Shown: positions 44,850-54,263, counted from the stretch's first letter. The stretch: 64,000 nt of DNA from CAWCPR01 sp963797475 (GCA_963797475.1 CAWCPR010000001.1:868001-932000), one strand, 5' to 3'. Notes: a model not told the origin generated them from the sequence alone. Numbers and translations are program-made.

Positions 44850-44882
44850 TCCTGATTTCATTGAAAATCCGGGGGGGAAAAT

Positions 44883-44911
44883 AGGGATAGAGGAGAAACT
44901 CCTCTATCCCT
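44883..44911 (+). terminator. Intrinsic terminator after the phasin-like gene
   Basis: A 13-bp perfect stem (AGGGATAGAGGAG at 44883-44895 with CTCCTCTATCCCT at 44899-44911) has a 3-base loop and is followed by TAATTTATT. It should end the phasin message before the PhaR-like gene. Confidence 0.85.
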
Positions 44912-44970
44912 TAATTTATTCAAACGAAGAAAAAATCCTGGCTCACACACAGCGGGGTCTCATTCTGGCG

Positions 44971-44976
44971 TATAAT
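44971..44976 (+). promoter_or_regulatory. Possible -10 box of the PhaR-like gene
   Basis: TATAAT lies 36 bases before the start at 45012, after the terminator, so a separate promoter is expected here. No clear -35 box is present. Confidence 0.37.
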
Positions 44977-45011
44977 CAACAAATCAATCCAGGCACCTCA
45001 GGAGTATGCTT

Positions 45012-45587
45012 ATGCCGCTGATCAAGCGCTATCCGAATCGCAAATTATATAATACGGATGCAAAACAATATATCACCCTGGACGAAATCGCCAATCTCAT
45101 CCGGGAGGGCGAAGAGGTGCGCGTGGTCGATAATGCCAGCGGCGAGGATATGACCGCATTAACCCTGACCCAAATCATCTTTGAGCAGGAGAAGAAACAG
45201 AGTGGCTTTTTGCCGCGGTCTGTCCTCTCCAGCCTCATCCAAACCGGAGGCGACCGGCTGCATGCGATCCAACGCAACCTGATCAGCGCGGTTGGCCTTG
45301 GGTACTTTATCAATGATGAGATCAAACGCCGCATTACCAACCTGGTCAAATCGGGCGAATTAAGCGAGGAGACAGGCCAGGAATTAATGGGCAAACTGGT
45401 TAGCCAGGATTACCGCACGGGCGATGAAGGGTCAAACGTTCCACGCGGTCCAGCCCTCACGACTGAAGAATTGGAGAAATACTTCAAAGAACACCAGATG
45501 CCTACCCAAAGTGATCTCAAACGACTGATCGCCCAGTTAGATGCCCTCTCATCCGAGTTGGACGAGATTCGTTCTACAGATTCCTGA
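45012..45587 (+). CDS. PhaR-like polyhydroxyalkanoate synthesis regulator
   Basis: A 191-aa protein. It starts with the characteristic N-terminal DNA-binding region (IKRYPNRKLYNTDAKQYITL, PHB_acc_N type), continues through VRVVDNASGEDMTALTLTQII (PHB_acc type) and ends in a charged helical tail. In proteobacteria PhaR binds DNA and the polymer and represses phasin genes until granules form. The ATG at 45012 is chosen over the one at 45006 because AGGAG (45000-45004) is 7 bases from it but only 1 from the other. It is a plausible regulator of the palindromes at 44.2 kb. Confidence 0.88.
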   Translation: MPLIKRYPNRKLYNTDAKQYITLDEIANLIREGEEVRVVDNASGEDMTALTLTQIIFEQEKKQSGFLPRSVLSSLIQTGGDRLHAIQRNLISAVGLGYFINDEIKRRITNLVKSGELSEETGQELMGKLVSQDYRTGDEGSNVPRGPALTTEELEKYFKEHQMPTQSDLKRLIAQLDALSSELDEIRSTDS

Positions 45588-45626
45588 ATTGAAAGTTCGC
45601 TGTCCCAACAACGACCGGCCTTCACT

Positions 45627-46181
45627 GTGCTCAATTTATCCAGTTCATTCCAGCATACTTTTCTAATCGACGCCGACCGGTTTACAGTTTTTGATTACCT
45701 CGCCAATTGGAAGCAGAGCCTGCCTTTGCTGCCGCACATATCCATTGTTAAGCAGCACTCGAGCGACTGTTTCCGTATGTTATACAGCACAAATGAGCTA
45801 GGGCTTTACCGCGTGCAAATTTTCTGTGATGCACAACTGGTTTGCGACGATCGAAAACAATTCTTGCGTCTACTTCCATTGGATAGCATCTCACCGGTCA
45901 AAAGCAAAGCCGGATTTTACTCTTTGACCGGACATGGCTGTTTCACCAGCGAGACAGAGCTCGAATCCAGCGGCCGGCGAACCTGGGTTCACTATAATCT
46001 GCACATCGAAAGCGGAGTGCCAGTACCCAAAGCTTACCACCTCCTGCCTAAATCTGCGCTCGAAGATCTTCTTCATAAGATCGTTCAAAGGCGACTGGAA
46101 GAAATCGTAACCGAGTTTGCCAGGCGTACAGCCCGGGTTTTTACTGGCGAAACATTTTATTCATCCAGGAGAATTCAATGA
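45627..46181 (+). CDS. SRPBCC/DUF1997-like lipid-binding-fold protein
   Basis: A 184-aa protein of unknown function. An N-terminal strand-helix (FQHTFLIDADRFTVFDYLANW), a run of beta strands, and a long C-terminal helix (EDLLHKIVQRRLEEIVTEFARR) suggest the START/SRPBCC helix-grip fold, close to DUF1997-type proteins. A GTG start 39 bases after the PhaR-like gene is used; the ribosome site is weak. Its stop overlaps the next gene's start by four bases. A small hydrophobic ligand is plausible given the locus. Confidence 0.68.
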   Translation: MLNLSSSFQHTFLIDADRFTVFDYLANWKQSLPLLPHISIVKQHSSDCFRMLYSTNELGLYRVQIFCDAQLVCDDRKQFLRLLPLDSISPVKSKAGFYSLTGHGCFTSETELESSGRRTWVHYNLHIESGVPVPKAYHLLPKSALEDLLHKIVQRRLEEIVTEFARRTARVFTGETFYSSRRIQ

Positions 46182-48229
46182 CCAATCGCCGCAGCTTAAT
46201 TCTGTTTTGCTGTTTGCTGGGAATGACTGTCCTGGCCTGCCAGGCCTTGACCGGGATTAACCCTGCCCCTACCAGCGCACCTATCGTCACGCTGGCCTTC
46301 ACACGCACCCCTGCGCCGACGCCCACCCCGCTGCCCGCTATTCCCATAATACCAGGGGAAACTAATCCCGACGAGCCTGTTTTCATTTCCGGCGAGATCC
46401 CTTATACCTCCCGGTTCTTCTTGAGCTCCCTCTCAGAGCCCTTCGTCCTCCTTGAAGATGAAGCCGGTTTCGTGCACCGTGATCGGGATTTTCAATTCTC
46501 ACTGAACGAACAGGTAATTGGCCCCGTAGAAATCCAAAAAGATCAGACCTTGACCTACAGCCTGTCATTGCCAGCTATTCCTCAGGGTACGCAAGTGGAT
46601 GTGGATAACAATGGAAAAACCAATATCGGCGTGCAGGTCTTTGCGGTCGCCTACTGGTCCAACACCTGGGGCGGCCCTTTTCTTGAACAACGAGATGGAG
46701 GCGGCTGGTCAACTGCCTACGCCTCTACAATCACCGACCCCGAAAATAACGACGAGATCAAAGGCGGGATCCTCGTCATCTGGTCGCCGGACGATAAGCA
46801 AGAGTTTCCGACTGGTTTTGGCGAGGACGGCAAGCTTTTTACCGAAGACGACCCAACAGCGCCCATTCCAGCCGGCTACAACCTGGTAGACCTGAACCAG
46901 GAGCCATTTCGTGTTCATAAGGAAGCCCATCCCGATATCACGTTGAATGAAGGCGGCGCGGCGGTCAACGACTATTCGAATATGAGCTATTCAGAGGCCT
47001 TCGAGGCGTTGTTCAGCAAAGCCTCGAAAGAATATCCGTTCACGACCGAGAAAAAGATCGATTGGCAGGCCCTTCACGACAAAATTGCGCCGGATGTATC
47101 CAAAGCGAGAAACGATCAGGATTTCTACCGCGCCATCCGGGATTTCACTTATTCTATCCCAGACGGACACGTGGGCGTCTCGATCGACCCGCAGGTCGTG
47201 TACGAGGAACACGGCGGCGGCTTCGGTCTGGTAATTGCTCAATTGAGCGACCAGCGTGTAATCGTTACAGATGTGCTAACCAGCACCCCTGCCGAACAGG
47301 CTGGAATTCAGGTCGGAGCGGAAATCATCACCTGGGATGGGAAACCCGTTAGTGAGGCAATCGATGCAGTCACGCCTGTTTTCGGGCCTTATTCCACTGA
47401 TACAGCGAAGCACCTTGGACAGGTGATTTTCTTGACCCATGTCCCTCCTCAAACCCGCGTCCAGGTCAGTTTTCAAAACCCCGGAGCAACTCAACCAGAA
47501 GATGCCAGCATGCAAGCAATCGATGAATACGATTCCCTGTTCAAAGCCCTGGACACCTCATCGGGAGACGAACTCAGCCTGCCTGTGGAAGGGAAGGTAT
47601 TGGATGGCTCCGGATTCGGCTACATCCGCGTTTCTACATTCCTGGAAGACGACAATTTAGAAGCCCACCTGTGGGATACATTCATCAAAAAGCTGGTGGA
47701 CAACAAGATCCCAGGACTTATCATTGATATCCGCTCGAACGGCGGTGGGAACGGCCTCCTGGCGACTGATTTTGCAGGATACTTCTTCAATAGTGAAATC
47801 CCCTTATCGCGAAGCGCCTACTACAATGATCGCCTGGGGAAATTCGAGTTCACTGACTCCACAGACCGCATCACCCCTGGACCCATCCTGTACGACGGTC
47901 CCATCGCCGTGCTGGTCAGTCCCGACTGCGTCAGCGCTTGTGAATTGTTCGCCTATTCTTTGAAAACTAACGATCGCTCAACGGTTGTCGGCAACTATCC
48001 AACTGCTGGGGCTTTCGGTGAGGTTGGTAGAGGCCAATACCAGCTCCCAGGCGGCCTATCCTTACAGTTCCCAACCGGAAGATTTGAAACGATGGAGGGG
48101 AAATTGTTGCTAGAGGGCGTTGGGGTCGTGCCGGATGTAACCGTCCCGGTGACTGAGGAAAGTGTCCTGGGCAAAAGTGATACCGTGCTCGATGCGGCTG
48201 TTAAAGCCCTTCAAGATGAGATAAAGTGA
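46178..48229 (+). CDS. S41-family peptidase lipoprotein with PDZ domain
   Basis: A 683-aa protein with a lipoprotein signal (lipid Cys 21 in MTVLAC) and a Thr/Pro-rich linker. A poorly recognised N-terminal beta region extends to about residue 250, followed by a helical segment (FEALFSKASKEYPF). A PDZ domain includes VIVTDVLTSTPAEQAGIQVG. The S41 core has GFGYIRVSTFLEDDN, IPGLIIDIRSNGGGNG and the nucleophile region VSPDCVSACELFAYSLK (Ser). The Lys of the CtpA type (in TFGKG) is absent here; the segment reads YPTAGAFGEVG. It acts outside the membrane. It is coupled to the preceding gene. Confidence 0.87.
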   Translation: MTNRRSLILFCCLLGMTVLACQALTGINPAPTSAPIVTLAFTRTPAPTPTPLPAIPIIPGETNPDEPVFISGEIPYTSRFFLSSLSEPFVLLEDEAGFVHRDRDFQFSLNEQVIGPVEIQKDQTLTYSLSLPAIPQGTQVDVDNNGKTNIGVQVFAVAYWSNTWGGPFLEQRDGGGWSTAYASTITDPENNDEIKGGILVIWSPDDKQEFPTGFGEDGKLFTEDDPTAPIPAGYNLVDLNQEPFRVHKEAHPDITLNEGGAAVNDYSNMSYSEAFEALFSKASKEYPFTTEKKIDWQALHDKIAPDVSKARNDQDFYRAIRDFTYSIPDGHVGVSIDPQVVYEEHGGGFGLVIAQLSDQRVIVTDVLTSTPAEQAGIQVGAEIITWDGKPVSEAIDAVTPVFGPYSTDTAKHLGQVIFLTHVPPQTRVQVSFQNPGATQPEDASMQAIDEYDSLFKALDTSSGDELSLPVEGKVLDGSGFGYIRVSTFLEDDNLEAHLWDTFIKKLVDNKIPGLIIDIRSNGGGNGLLATDFAGYFFNSEIPLSRSAYYNDRLGKFEFTDSTDRITPGPILYDGPIAVLVSPDCVSACELFAYSLKTNDRSTVVGNYPTAGAFGEVGRGQYQLPGGLSLQFPTGRFETMEGKLLLEGVGVVPDVTVPVTEESVLGKSDTVLDAAVKALQDEIK

Positions 48230-48298
48230 GCTTGAAGGCGCCCGGGAGGCTGCGTACCTCAGGCGACCACCACGCATGAGCCAGTTCGTTTAAATCAG

Positions 48299-48329
48299 CA
48301 GGGCGAGCGTGTCGTGAACGCTCGCCCTG
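48299..48329. terminator. Perfect 12-bp hairpin between convergent genes
   Basis: CAGGGCGAGCGT (48299-48310) pairs with ACGCTCGCCCTG (48318-48329) around 7 bases. It lies between the stops of the S41 peptidase and the leftward glycosidase-like gene. There is no T-run, but the position suits a bidirectional terminator. Confidence 0.65.
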
Positions 48330-48366
48330 TGCTATCCAAACCATCCAGAAATTAAATTTCAGCTAA

Positions 48367-49881
48367 TCACTGGGTTGCAGGCCATTCTATGTAAACCGGG
48401 GCAAGGGTAACCGTGGCCTCTTTACCAACCTCCACCGGCTGCCCAAAAGCATCATAGGCCGCGCCAGGTTCTTGATCCAATTGAACTGTGTGCGATTCCC
48501 CATCCAGGGACCACAATACCCAAAACCGCGTTGAATTATTCTGAAACTCATACCCCTTGACTCCCGAAAACTGGCTCAATTCACCAACGAAGACTGCCTG
48601 GCTCAATTCTTTGGCGCCGAAGACAAATGCGTTGTAAACAGGCAGCGGATCCAGCTTATTACTTACTAACCCCGAATACCGCCATCCCAATACACTGTAC
48701 CAAACGTTGGCCAGCAAGCCCTCAGCTCTCGCGCTGGCATACGCCTGAACGGCGAAATACGCCTTGGTCGTATTGAAGTCGTCGGATTTACACTTTTCCT
48801 CGCTGCTGGTGCAAAGCAGCGCATTTTCCGAATTGATCAACGGCTTATCCGGATAGCCATACGCCGTTAGCACGCTGCGTAAAAAGCGCGCTTTAGCAAT
48901 CAGCCCGGGACCGGTTGTATCAGAGGCGGTGTGCCAATCGCGGTTCGAGTACACCCCCAGGGCGCTGTTGTAATAATCATAAGCGTGGAAGCTAACGGCG
49001 TCAAAATAATCTCCCCCGCCATTCTTAAGGATCCCTTCCAGGAAAAGCGACGGGGTGCAGTTCTTCTCTTTTCCTGAGTTTGGAGCTGTTTCCGGGGGAT
49101 TGACCGGGTCGCAGTTGAGCAGCAGGCCTCCGGTCAGAACCTGCGCTTGCGAATCGGCGGATTTTATCTGCGGGTAGACGGCTTTGAGCATCTGCGCGTA
49201 ATACCCGCCTCCGTAATAAGCATCGTTTTCATCCCCCCAACACCCGAAAATATTATCCGGGGTTACGAATTGGGGGTCGACATCCGGTTCATTGCCCATT
49301 TCCCAATATTTGACTTGATAAGGGGATGCACTGTAGCGGACAACCAGGTCATGCATAAAGCTGGCGAACGCGGCGAGTTTGTCTTCCTTAATTGGCCCGC
49401 ACGAGACTCCCGGCTGCTTCTGGGCCCATCCAGGCGCGCTGCGGACGATCAGGATCACCTGTAAACCTTGGGCCGCCGCATCCTTGAGCTCCTGCTCGAG
49501 ATCAGCAATTTTCCCCCAATTCCGGCTTCCTTCCGTGGGCTCAACATCCGACCAGAGCAGCGCGTTTCTGCGCACCCAATAAGTATTCGCCTGCTTCAAC
49601 ACCTCCAACCCACCTTTAACGCTGATTTTGTTCATCTCGACCCCGGCGATCGGAAATTCTGGCAGCGCCAGGACCGGGGCAGTAGCCGAAGGGATAGGCG
49701 TTGGCGAAGCCTGGGAGTTGGTTGGCGTTGCAGCCTGTGGATGGTGTGTAGGCGGCGCTGTAGGTGCACCTACCGTCGGGGAGGTTGGCAACGGAGCAGA
49801 AGGGGTCGCGGTTGGCTTGGGTGAGGCGCAGGCAGCCAGAAGGCATAAAATCAACAACAGGAAGCGGCTGGTTTTTCTCAT
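48367..49881 (-). CDS. Glycoside-hydrolase-like lipoprotein (clan A TIM-barrel type)
   Basis: A 504-aa protein. The lipoprotein signal ends at Cys 18 (CLLAAC). A long Thr/Pro/Ala linker follows to about residue 70. The barrel domain contains YWVRRNALLWSDVEPTEGS, VKYWEMGNEPDVDP (a likely acid/base Glu in the NEP motif) and LINSENALLC (a possible nucleophile Glu). This is GH39/cellulase-like in outline; the substrate is unknown. It starts one base past the stop of the DUF2142-like gene and is the last gene of the polysaccharide cluster. It may trim the exported polymer at the cell surface. Confidence 0.82.
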   Translation of the reverse strand: MRKTSRFLLLILCLLAACASPKPTATPSAPLPTSPTVGAPTAPPTHHPQAATPTNSQASPTPIPSATAPVLALPEFPIAGVEMNKISVKGGLEVLKQANTYWVRRNALLWSDVEPTEGSRNWGKIADLEQELKDAAAQGLQVILIVRSAPGWAQKQPGVSCGPIKEDKLAAFASFMHDLVVRYSASPYQVKYWEMGNEPDVDPQFVTPDNIFGCWGDENDAYYGGGYYAQMLKAVYPQIKSADSQAQVLTGGLLLNCDPVNPPETAPNSGKEKNCTPSLFLEGILKNGGGDYFDAVSFHAYDYYNSALGVYSNRDWHTASDTTGPGLIAKARFLRSVLTAYGYPDKPLINSENALLCTSSEEKCKSDDFNTTKAYFAVQAYASARAEGLLANVWYSVLGWRYSGLVSNKLDPLPVYNAFVFGAKELSQAVFVGELSQFSGVKGYEFQNNSTRFWVLWSLDGESHTVQLDQEPGAAYDAFGQPVEVGKEATVTLAPVYIEWPATQ

Positions 49882-49882
49882 T

Positions 49883-51889
49883 TCACAGTGTGTAAAAGTG
49901 ATGGATACTCAAAATTGAAAGAATATCTAGAATAATAAACAAGAGGGTGTAGACAAGGATTTGAACCGTAGAACCACCGGGCAGCGCTTCAGATTCTATC
50001 CCCAGCGAGTTGTCTGGCGCGGCTCGATCGGCGCGAAAGATCAAACGCTTCCCCGACTTAATGAATAAGCCAGCGCCATGGGTTAGCTCGACCCAACCCA
50101 AGCATAAAACCAGAGCGGTAGGCAATATCCCCGGATAAGCATAGCGGGCGACGGGCAGGTAAATGTGGGGCACCGCCAGATAAATCGATCCCCTTAAAAA
50201 CGTCGCTCCCCAGGTGGCCAATAGAATAAATACGAGAAAAAGAGCCAGCTCAGCCGAAAATCTCTGCCTTCTTCGCCACAATCCCACCAGGCTTCCCAGA
50301 GCCAGGATAGCTGTAATAACGCCTAAAATCCGGTACGGCTTATTCCCCAATAAGGGAACCTGGCCCCAGCCAAATTGGGCCCAAAAAGTGCGCAACAAGC
50401 GCGCCGCGCTGGATTGGAAAAACCAGGAACTGCCTTGCGGGTCGAATACCGATGCCAGGATAAAAGATGGACGGCTGTTGTCTGGGAGAAACAATGCCCC
50501 CAGTTTGTCCAACCACAGGCGAATTCGAGGCCCTGCTCGCTCAAAGGAAGCGTTGCGTAAAGAATTCTCGAAGGGCTGTCCCCCCCATTCCCCATAGGTC
50601 CCATTTTCATCTAAAAAAACCGGACTCTCGTCCAGCGGCCTCTCGCCGGCAGCCAGCACGAAACCGTCATAATAAACCACATGCCCAGCGCCGGCCTTTT
50701 GCGAGGCAAACGGCGCTAAAGTCACCCAAATCCTGGTCGATTCGGGCGAGATCTCAGCCGGAAGCGCATAAAATATTGGGGTCTGGGTTAAGGATACGAC
50801 TTCGGAAAAGACCTGGCTTCCGGCGTGTAAGATCGGCGTGCGCGTCTGCACCGGCTGGTCCGCCCACATCCAGACCCCCATGGTGACCATATTCCCCGCT
50901 AACAGGCGACCCTGCTCGCGGGGCAGGGGTTGGAAAACCGGCACGAGCCAGCGCGGCGATGTTATCGCACTGCCATTCAACTGCAGAACGAATTTTCCGG
51001 ATACAGCCTGGTCGCTGCGTAGGCGGGTCATTTCCTCCTGGTCATTCGAGCGGTACCAGAGCGCTGCGTCTCCCCAGGTAACCGCCGAAATCCCCAACAA
51101 CAAACCTGCAATCGCCAACCCCCAAAGTACCTGGCGGCGATAACGCTCGCCCAATAGGGCGAAGATGAGCACGATCCCTGCCAGGGGCAAGGCTACATAA
51201 ACCGTGCTCTTGGTAACCAGGCATAAAGCAACGAAAACCAGCAGCAAAAAAAACTCAAGAACGCCGCCGCCCCGTTTGATAAACCTGACACTGACCCAGA
51301 TGAACAGCGAGAACAAGGCGACGGCAGCGACATCGTTGTTCACACTCGTCATGATGTCGACAAATCCAGGCAGCAGCGACAAGGTCAACGGGACGAGCCA
51401 GCGCAGAGACTGGCTGCGAGTCAGCTCGCCTGCAAACCCCCAGGCAGCGGTGATACTGATCAAAAAAAAGACCAGCGAAACGATGCGGCTCGCGTAGAGC
51501 TGGTCTGTGACGCTTCGGGAGGATAGAAATCTTAAAGGCAGCGAAGCCGCCAGGTAATAGAAAGGGGGTTCATCCAGTTGTGAAAATCCCCCGATCGAAA
51601 CCGGTTTCCCACCCGCGCTTAAATCCGAGGGAGGCGGCTTGGCGCCGTAAAAACCGTTCTGGATCATCAACTCGACGACACTGTGGCTCAGCGCCGGGTC
51701 CTGGTCCTCGAAATGGGGCACGCCTGGATCGTTTGCGACCAGCCAGGCATACTCAAAGTGATTGGGCTCATCATAATGCTGCCAGGGCGGAACCAGAAAA
51801 ACGTAAATCAGCCCGTTTATGAGCCCCAAAGCTAGCGCCACACCCAGAATGCGCGGGTCTAAGCGATTGGCAGACGAGGAGTCAACCAA
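49883..51889 (-). CDS. DUF2142-like multi-spanning membrane protein (putative GT-C glycosyltransferase)
   Basis: A 668-aa membrane protein with about twelve hydrophobic segments. Near the N-terminus, after the first helix, is HYDEPNHFEYAWLV, the acidic-loop motif typical of DUF2142 and GT-C enzymes. A large external beta-rich insert lies between segments (around residues 290-440, with ESTRIWVTLAPFASQ). The last helices carry HIYLPVARYAYPGILPTALVL. It probably transfers a sugar from a lipid carrier outside the membrane. The TTG start lies 4 bases after the phosphatase stop. Confidence 0.82.
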   Translation of the reverse strand: MVDSSSANRLDPRILGVALALGLINGLIYVFLVPPWQHYDEPNHFEYAWLVANDPGVPHFEDQDPALSHSVVELMIQNGFYGAKPPPSDLSAGGKPVSIGGFSQLDEPPFYYLAASLPLRFLSSRSVTDQLYASRIVSLVFFLISITAAWGFAGELTRSQSLRWLVPLTLSLLPGFVDIMTSVNNDVAAVALFSLFIWVSVRFIKRGGGVLEFFLLLVFVALCLVTKSTVYVALPLAGIVLIFALLGERYRRQVLWGLAIAGLLLGISAVTWGDAALWYRSNDQEEMTRLRSDQAVSGKFVLQLNGSAITSPRWLVPVFQPLPREQGRLLAGNMVTMGVWMWADQPVQTRTPILHAGSQVFSEVVSLTQTPIFYALPAEISPESTRIWVTLAPFASQKAGAGHVVYYDGFVLAAGERPLDESPVFLDENGTYGEWGGQPFENSLRNASFERAGPRIRLWLDKLGALFLPDNSRPSFILASVFDPQGSSWFFQSSAARLLRTFWAQFGWGQVPLLGNKPYRILGVITAILALGSLVGLWRRRQRFSAELALFLVFILLATWGATFLRGSIYLAVPHIYLPVARYAYPGILPTALVLCLGWVELTHGAGLFIKSGKRLIFRADRAAPDNSLGIESEALPGGSTVQILVYTLLFIILDILSILSIHHFYTL

Positions 51890-51892
51890 GGA

Positions 51893-52357
51893 TCATTCAG
51901 GCTCCCCGGCTAGCTTGCGAATTCTTTCGAAGCCATGGTCCAGGATAAAACCTATCTCCTCCGCAGTGTCCCGATATACCTCCGGCCGGCTGCCGATTGG
52001 ATCGTGGATATCGTAGCGCATATGGATCATTTCCGTCAGCATGTAAACGCGTCCGATCACCTCCGGAAATTCCGCCCGCAGCGCTTCTTTTTGACCCTGC
52101 TCCATCGTCAGGATCAGGTTGAATTCCCGCAAGAGCTGGCGCGAGACCGGGCGAGAGCGGTGCGTTTCGAGATCGATGCCTCTTTCAGATAGCACCTGGA
52201 GCGTACCGGAGGCTGCCGGCTCACCCAATAAAGCCCAGGTGCCGGCCAATTCCACCCGCCAATCTGCGCCGTCTTCGCGCACTTTTTCGCTCAGGAGCGC
52301 CATCGCCATCGGCGAGCGGCATATATTGGCTGTACAAACAAACAAAACAGAAGGCAT
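51893..52357 (-). CDS. Low-molecular-weight protein-tyrosine-phosphatase family protein
   Basis: A 154-aa protein. The P-loop VLFVCTANICRSPMAMAL (Cys 8, Arg) and the late acid-loop region IHDPIGSRPEVYRDTAEEI (Asp) are both intact. In polysaccharide clusters such enzymes (Wzb type) reset a tyrosine kinase that controls polymer length. The Wzz-like protein of this cluster has no kinase domain, so the partner is not evident here. The Met at 52357 is taken as start, leaving the P-loop near the N-terminus as usual. An arsenate-reductase-like role is less likely in this setting. Confidence 0.9.
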   Translation of the reverse strand: MPSVLFVCTANICRSPMAMALLSEKVREDGADWRVELAGTWALLGEPAASGTLQVLSERGIDLETHRSRPVSRQLLREFNLILTMEQGQKEALRAEFPEVIGRVYMLTEMIHMRYDIHDPIGSRPEVYRDTAEEIGFILDHGFERIRKLAGEPE

Positions 52358-52394
52358 GTCGGTTCCCCCTCTCAATACAAGGAATGATTAAATT

Positions 52395-53183
52395 TCATTT
52401 CCGGTTCAACTTTTGCCCCAGGATATGCCAGGCAAACAATGGATTGCCGAGGATATAGCGGCGCCATTTCCCTAGCGGGTCGATCATCAAGCGCCAGAGC
52501 CATTCAAGCGCCAGGGCATTCATCCAGCCAGGCACCCGCGGCTCGACGCCAGCCACATAGTCGAATAACGCCCCGACCGCCCAACAAACCGGGGCCGGGA
52601 TATCCTGGCGGTGGGCAGCGATCCATTCCTCCTGCACCGGGATGCCCATCCCGACAAACAAGATATGCGGCTTTTTCGCAGCGATATCCTGTAGAATCTG
52701 CGCCTCGCTCATCTGGCGAAAATAGCCGTCGCAAGCGCCGACAATTTGCAATCCCGGGTACTTTTTCAGCAGATTCTCACTGGCCCGTTCCGCGATCCCC
52801 GGCTTCCCGGCCAGGATATAAATCCGCAGCCCGCCCGCGTCCGAAAGCGCGGTGTTTTCTGCCCGGGCAGAAAAATCATCGATCCAATCTGCCCCGGTCA
52901 TCTTGTGCAGCTCGCAGCCGCCTAATATCCGGCTGGCCCAAACGACGCTGATCCCGTCGGAATAAACCAGGTCGGCCTGGTTCAAGATCCGCCGGTAGTT
53001 TTCGTCGCCACATGCGGTATTCAGGCAATGGGCGTTAACGTACAGAATGGTGTACTTCGTCCCAAGCGGAGCTTGGGCGTTAGGTCCACTCCACTTATGT
53101 ACCAGGTCCAGGATTCCTTGAACATCCAGGCAGGCGACGTCCACACCGAGGATATTAACCGTTTCCAAATTTTCGCATCCCAA
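52395..53183 (-). CDS. WecG/TagA/CpsF-family glycosyltransferase
   Basis: A 262-aa GT26 enzyme. Marks are VNILGVDVACLDVQGILDLV at the N-terminus, LVYSDGISVVWASRILGG, ILAGKPGIAERASENLLKKYPG, and LFVGMGIPVQEEWIAAH then VCWAVGALFDYVAGVEPR. It would add a sugar, such as a ManNAc-type residue, to a lipid-linked precursor at the inner face of the membrane. The C-terminal Trp/Arg-rich part (EWLWRLMIDPLGKWRRY) is typical for membrane contact. A TTG start is used, 9 bases after the flippase-like gene. Confidence 0.92.
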   Translation of the reverse strand: MGCENLETVNILGVDVACLDVQGILDLVHKWSGPNAQAPLGTKYTILYVNAHCLNTACGDENYRRILNQADLVYSDGISVVWASRILGGCELHKMTGADWIDDFSARAENTALSDAGGLRIYILAGKPGIAERASENLLKKYPGLQIVGACDGYFRQMSEAQILQDIAAKKPHILFVGMGIPVQEEWIAAHRQDIPAPVCWAVGALFDYVAGVEPRVPGWMNALALEWLWRLMIDPLGKWRRYILGNPLFAWHILGQKLNRK

Positions 53184-53191
53184 TCCTGGTC

Positions 53192-54263
53192 CTACAGGCG
53201 CGAATCGCCGGCGACCGCGCTTTCATCAGGCGCTTCCAAAATCGCTTCCACTTTTTCATTTCCCAGCCCCAGAATCCAGAAGAACAGCAGTCCCAGGAGG
53301 GTTGTCGGGAATAATACAATAGTATGCAGCACGATCCCGTAGCTTAATGCGCTGGCCTGGTCTATCCCAAATACAGCCAGCGCCAACACGCAGCTATACT
53401 CGAATATACCGATTTTACCAGGCACCGAAGGGATGGAGATGCCGGCCTGCAGCACCATCAAGATCAGCAGCGATGCGGTCCAGGGCAAATGGATGTTCAA
53501 AGCCAACAGGACAAGCTGGTTGTTCAGGATCGCGGTGCCCCAAATGACTGCGGACCAAAAACCGAGGCTGATCAGGCCTGAGCGGTCCTGGAGCACCTCC
53601 AGGCTGGCCACGCCGGAACGCAACCGGCCAGCCGCGTAATTGCGGATTTTTCCCGGGAACCTGGCTAAAACCATTTCCGCAATCCCCAGCAGCCACAGCG
53701 GCCGGTAAGCCAGGACCATCACCGCGGCAGAAGCGATGACGATCACCAACGTAAAAGTCGAAACCGAATCGTTCACCCACGCCGGGAGCGGGATCAAGAT
53801 AATCAGCAGGAAAAACAGCAGCACGTAGGACAGTGTATCCAGCAGTTTTTCCAAGCAGAACGGTCCCCAAAGTAAAAACACGCCCAGGCCCCATCCCGCC
53901 GACGACATAGGCGCGGCTCAAGTCGCCGATCCGCGCCGGGTAAATCGTGTTCAACATCTGCCCGGCCAGCAGCGACATCACCAGTTTCACCAGGGGGATT
54001 TTCCGCCAGCGAGCGCCCAGCAGGACACGCCAGCGCACTGCCTTGGCCGCCGTGTTCACCGCCACGCTCGCCAGGGCCAGGCCGATATAGAAACCTTTGG
54101 CTTGCGAAATCGCCAACCATACATCCGCGAAGTTAACGTTCCTCAGCGCCAGGTAGAGGGTCAGGGCGCTCAGCCCCAGTCCTAGGGCCAGGCGCAGCGA
54201 CTTCGACGAGATCAGGCGGGCTAAACCAGATTTTATCCCGGTACTCGAGAGGCTTTGGTTCAA
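53192..54263 (-). CDS. Lysylphosphatidylglycerol-synthase-TM / flippase-like membrane protein, frameshifted
   Basis: Two frames form one gene. The first (from the TTG at 54263) has the family start (LALGLGLSALTLYLALRNVN) and the motif TIYPARIGDLSRAYVVG. After FTLGTVLL the frame goes wrong. The second frame continues with EKLLDTLSYVLLFFLLII, the expected family sequence, and runs to 53192 (SVPGKIGIFEYSCVLALAVFG). Skipping one base near 53855-53862, in a G/A run, joins them. The span is 1072 bases, one more than a multiple of three. About eight membrane helices result. Proteins of this type (AglD/UPF0104) lie in glycan clusters and may flip lipid-linked sugars. Confidence 0.84.

Noticed and set aside
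44472..45587. Complete polyhydroxyalkanoate synthesis locus
   Set aside because: Phasin-like and PhaR-like genes are present, but no PHA synthase, thiolase or reductase (PhaC/A/B) is in the window.
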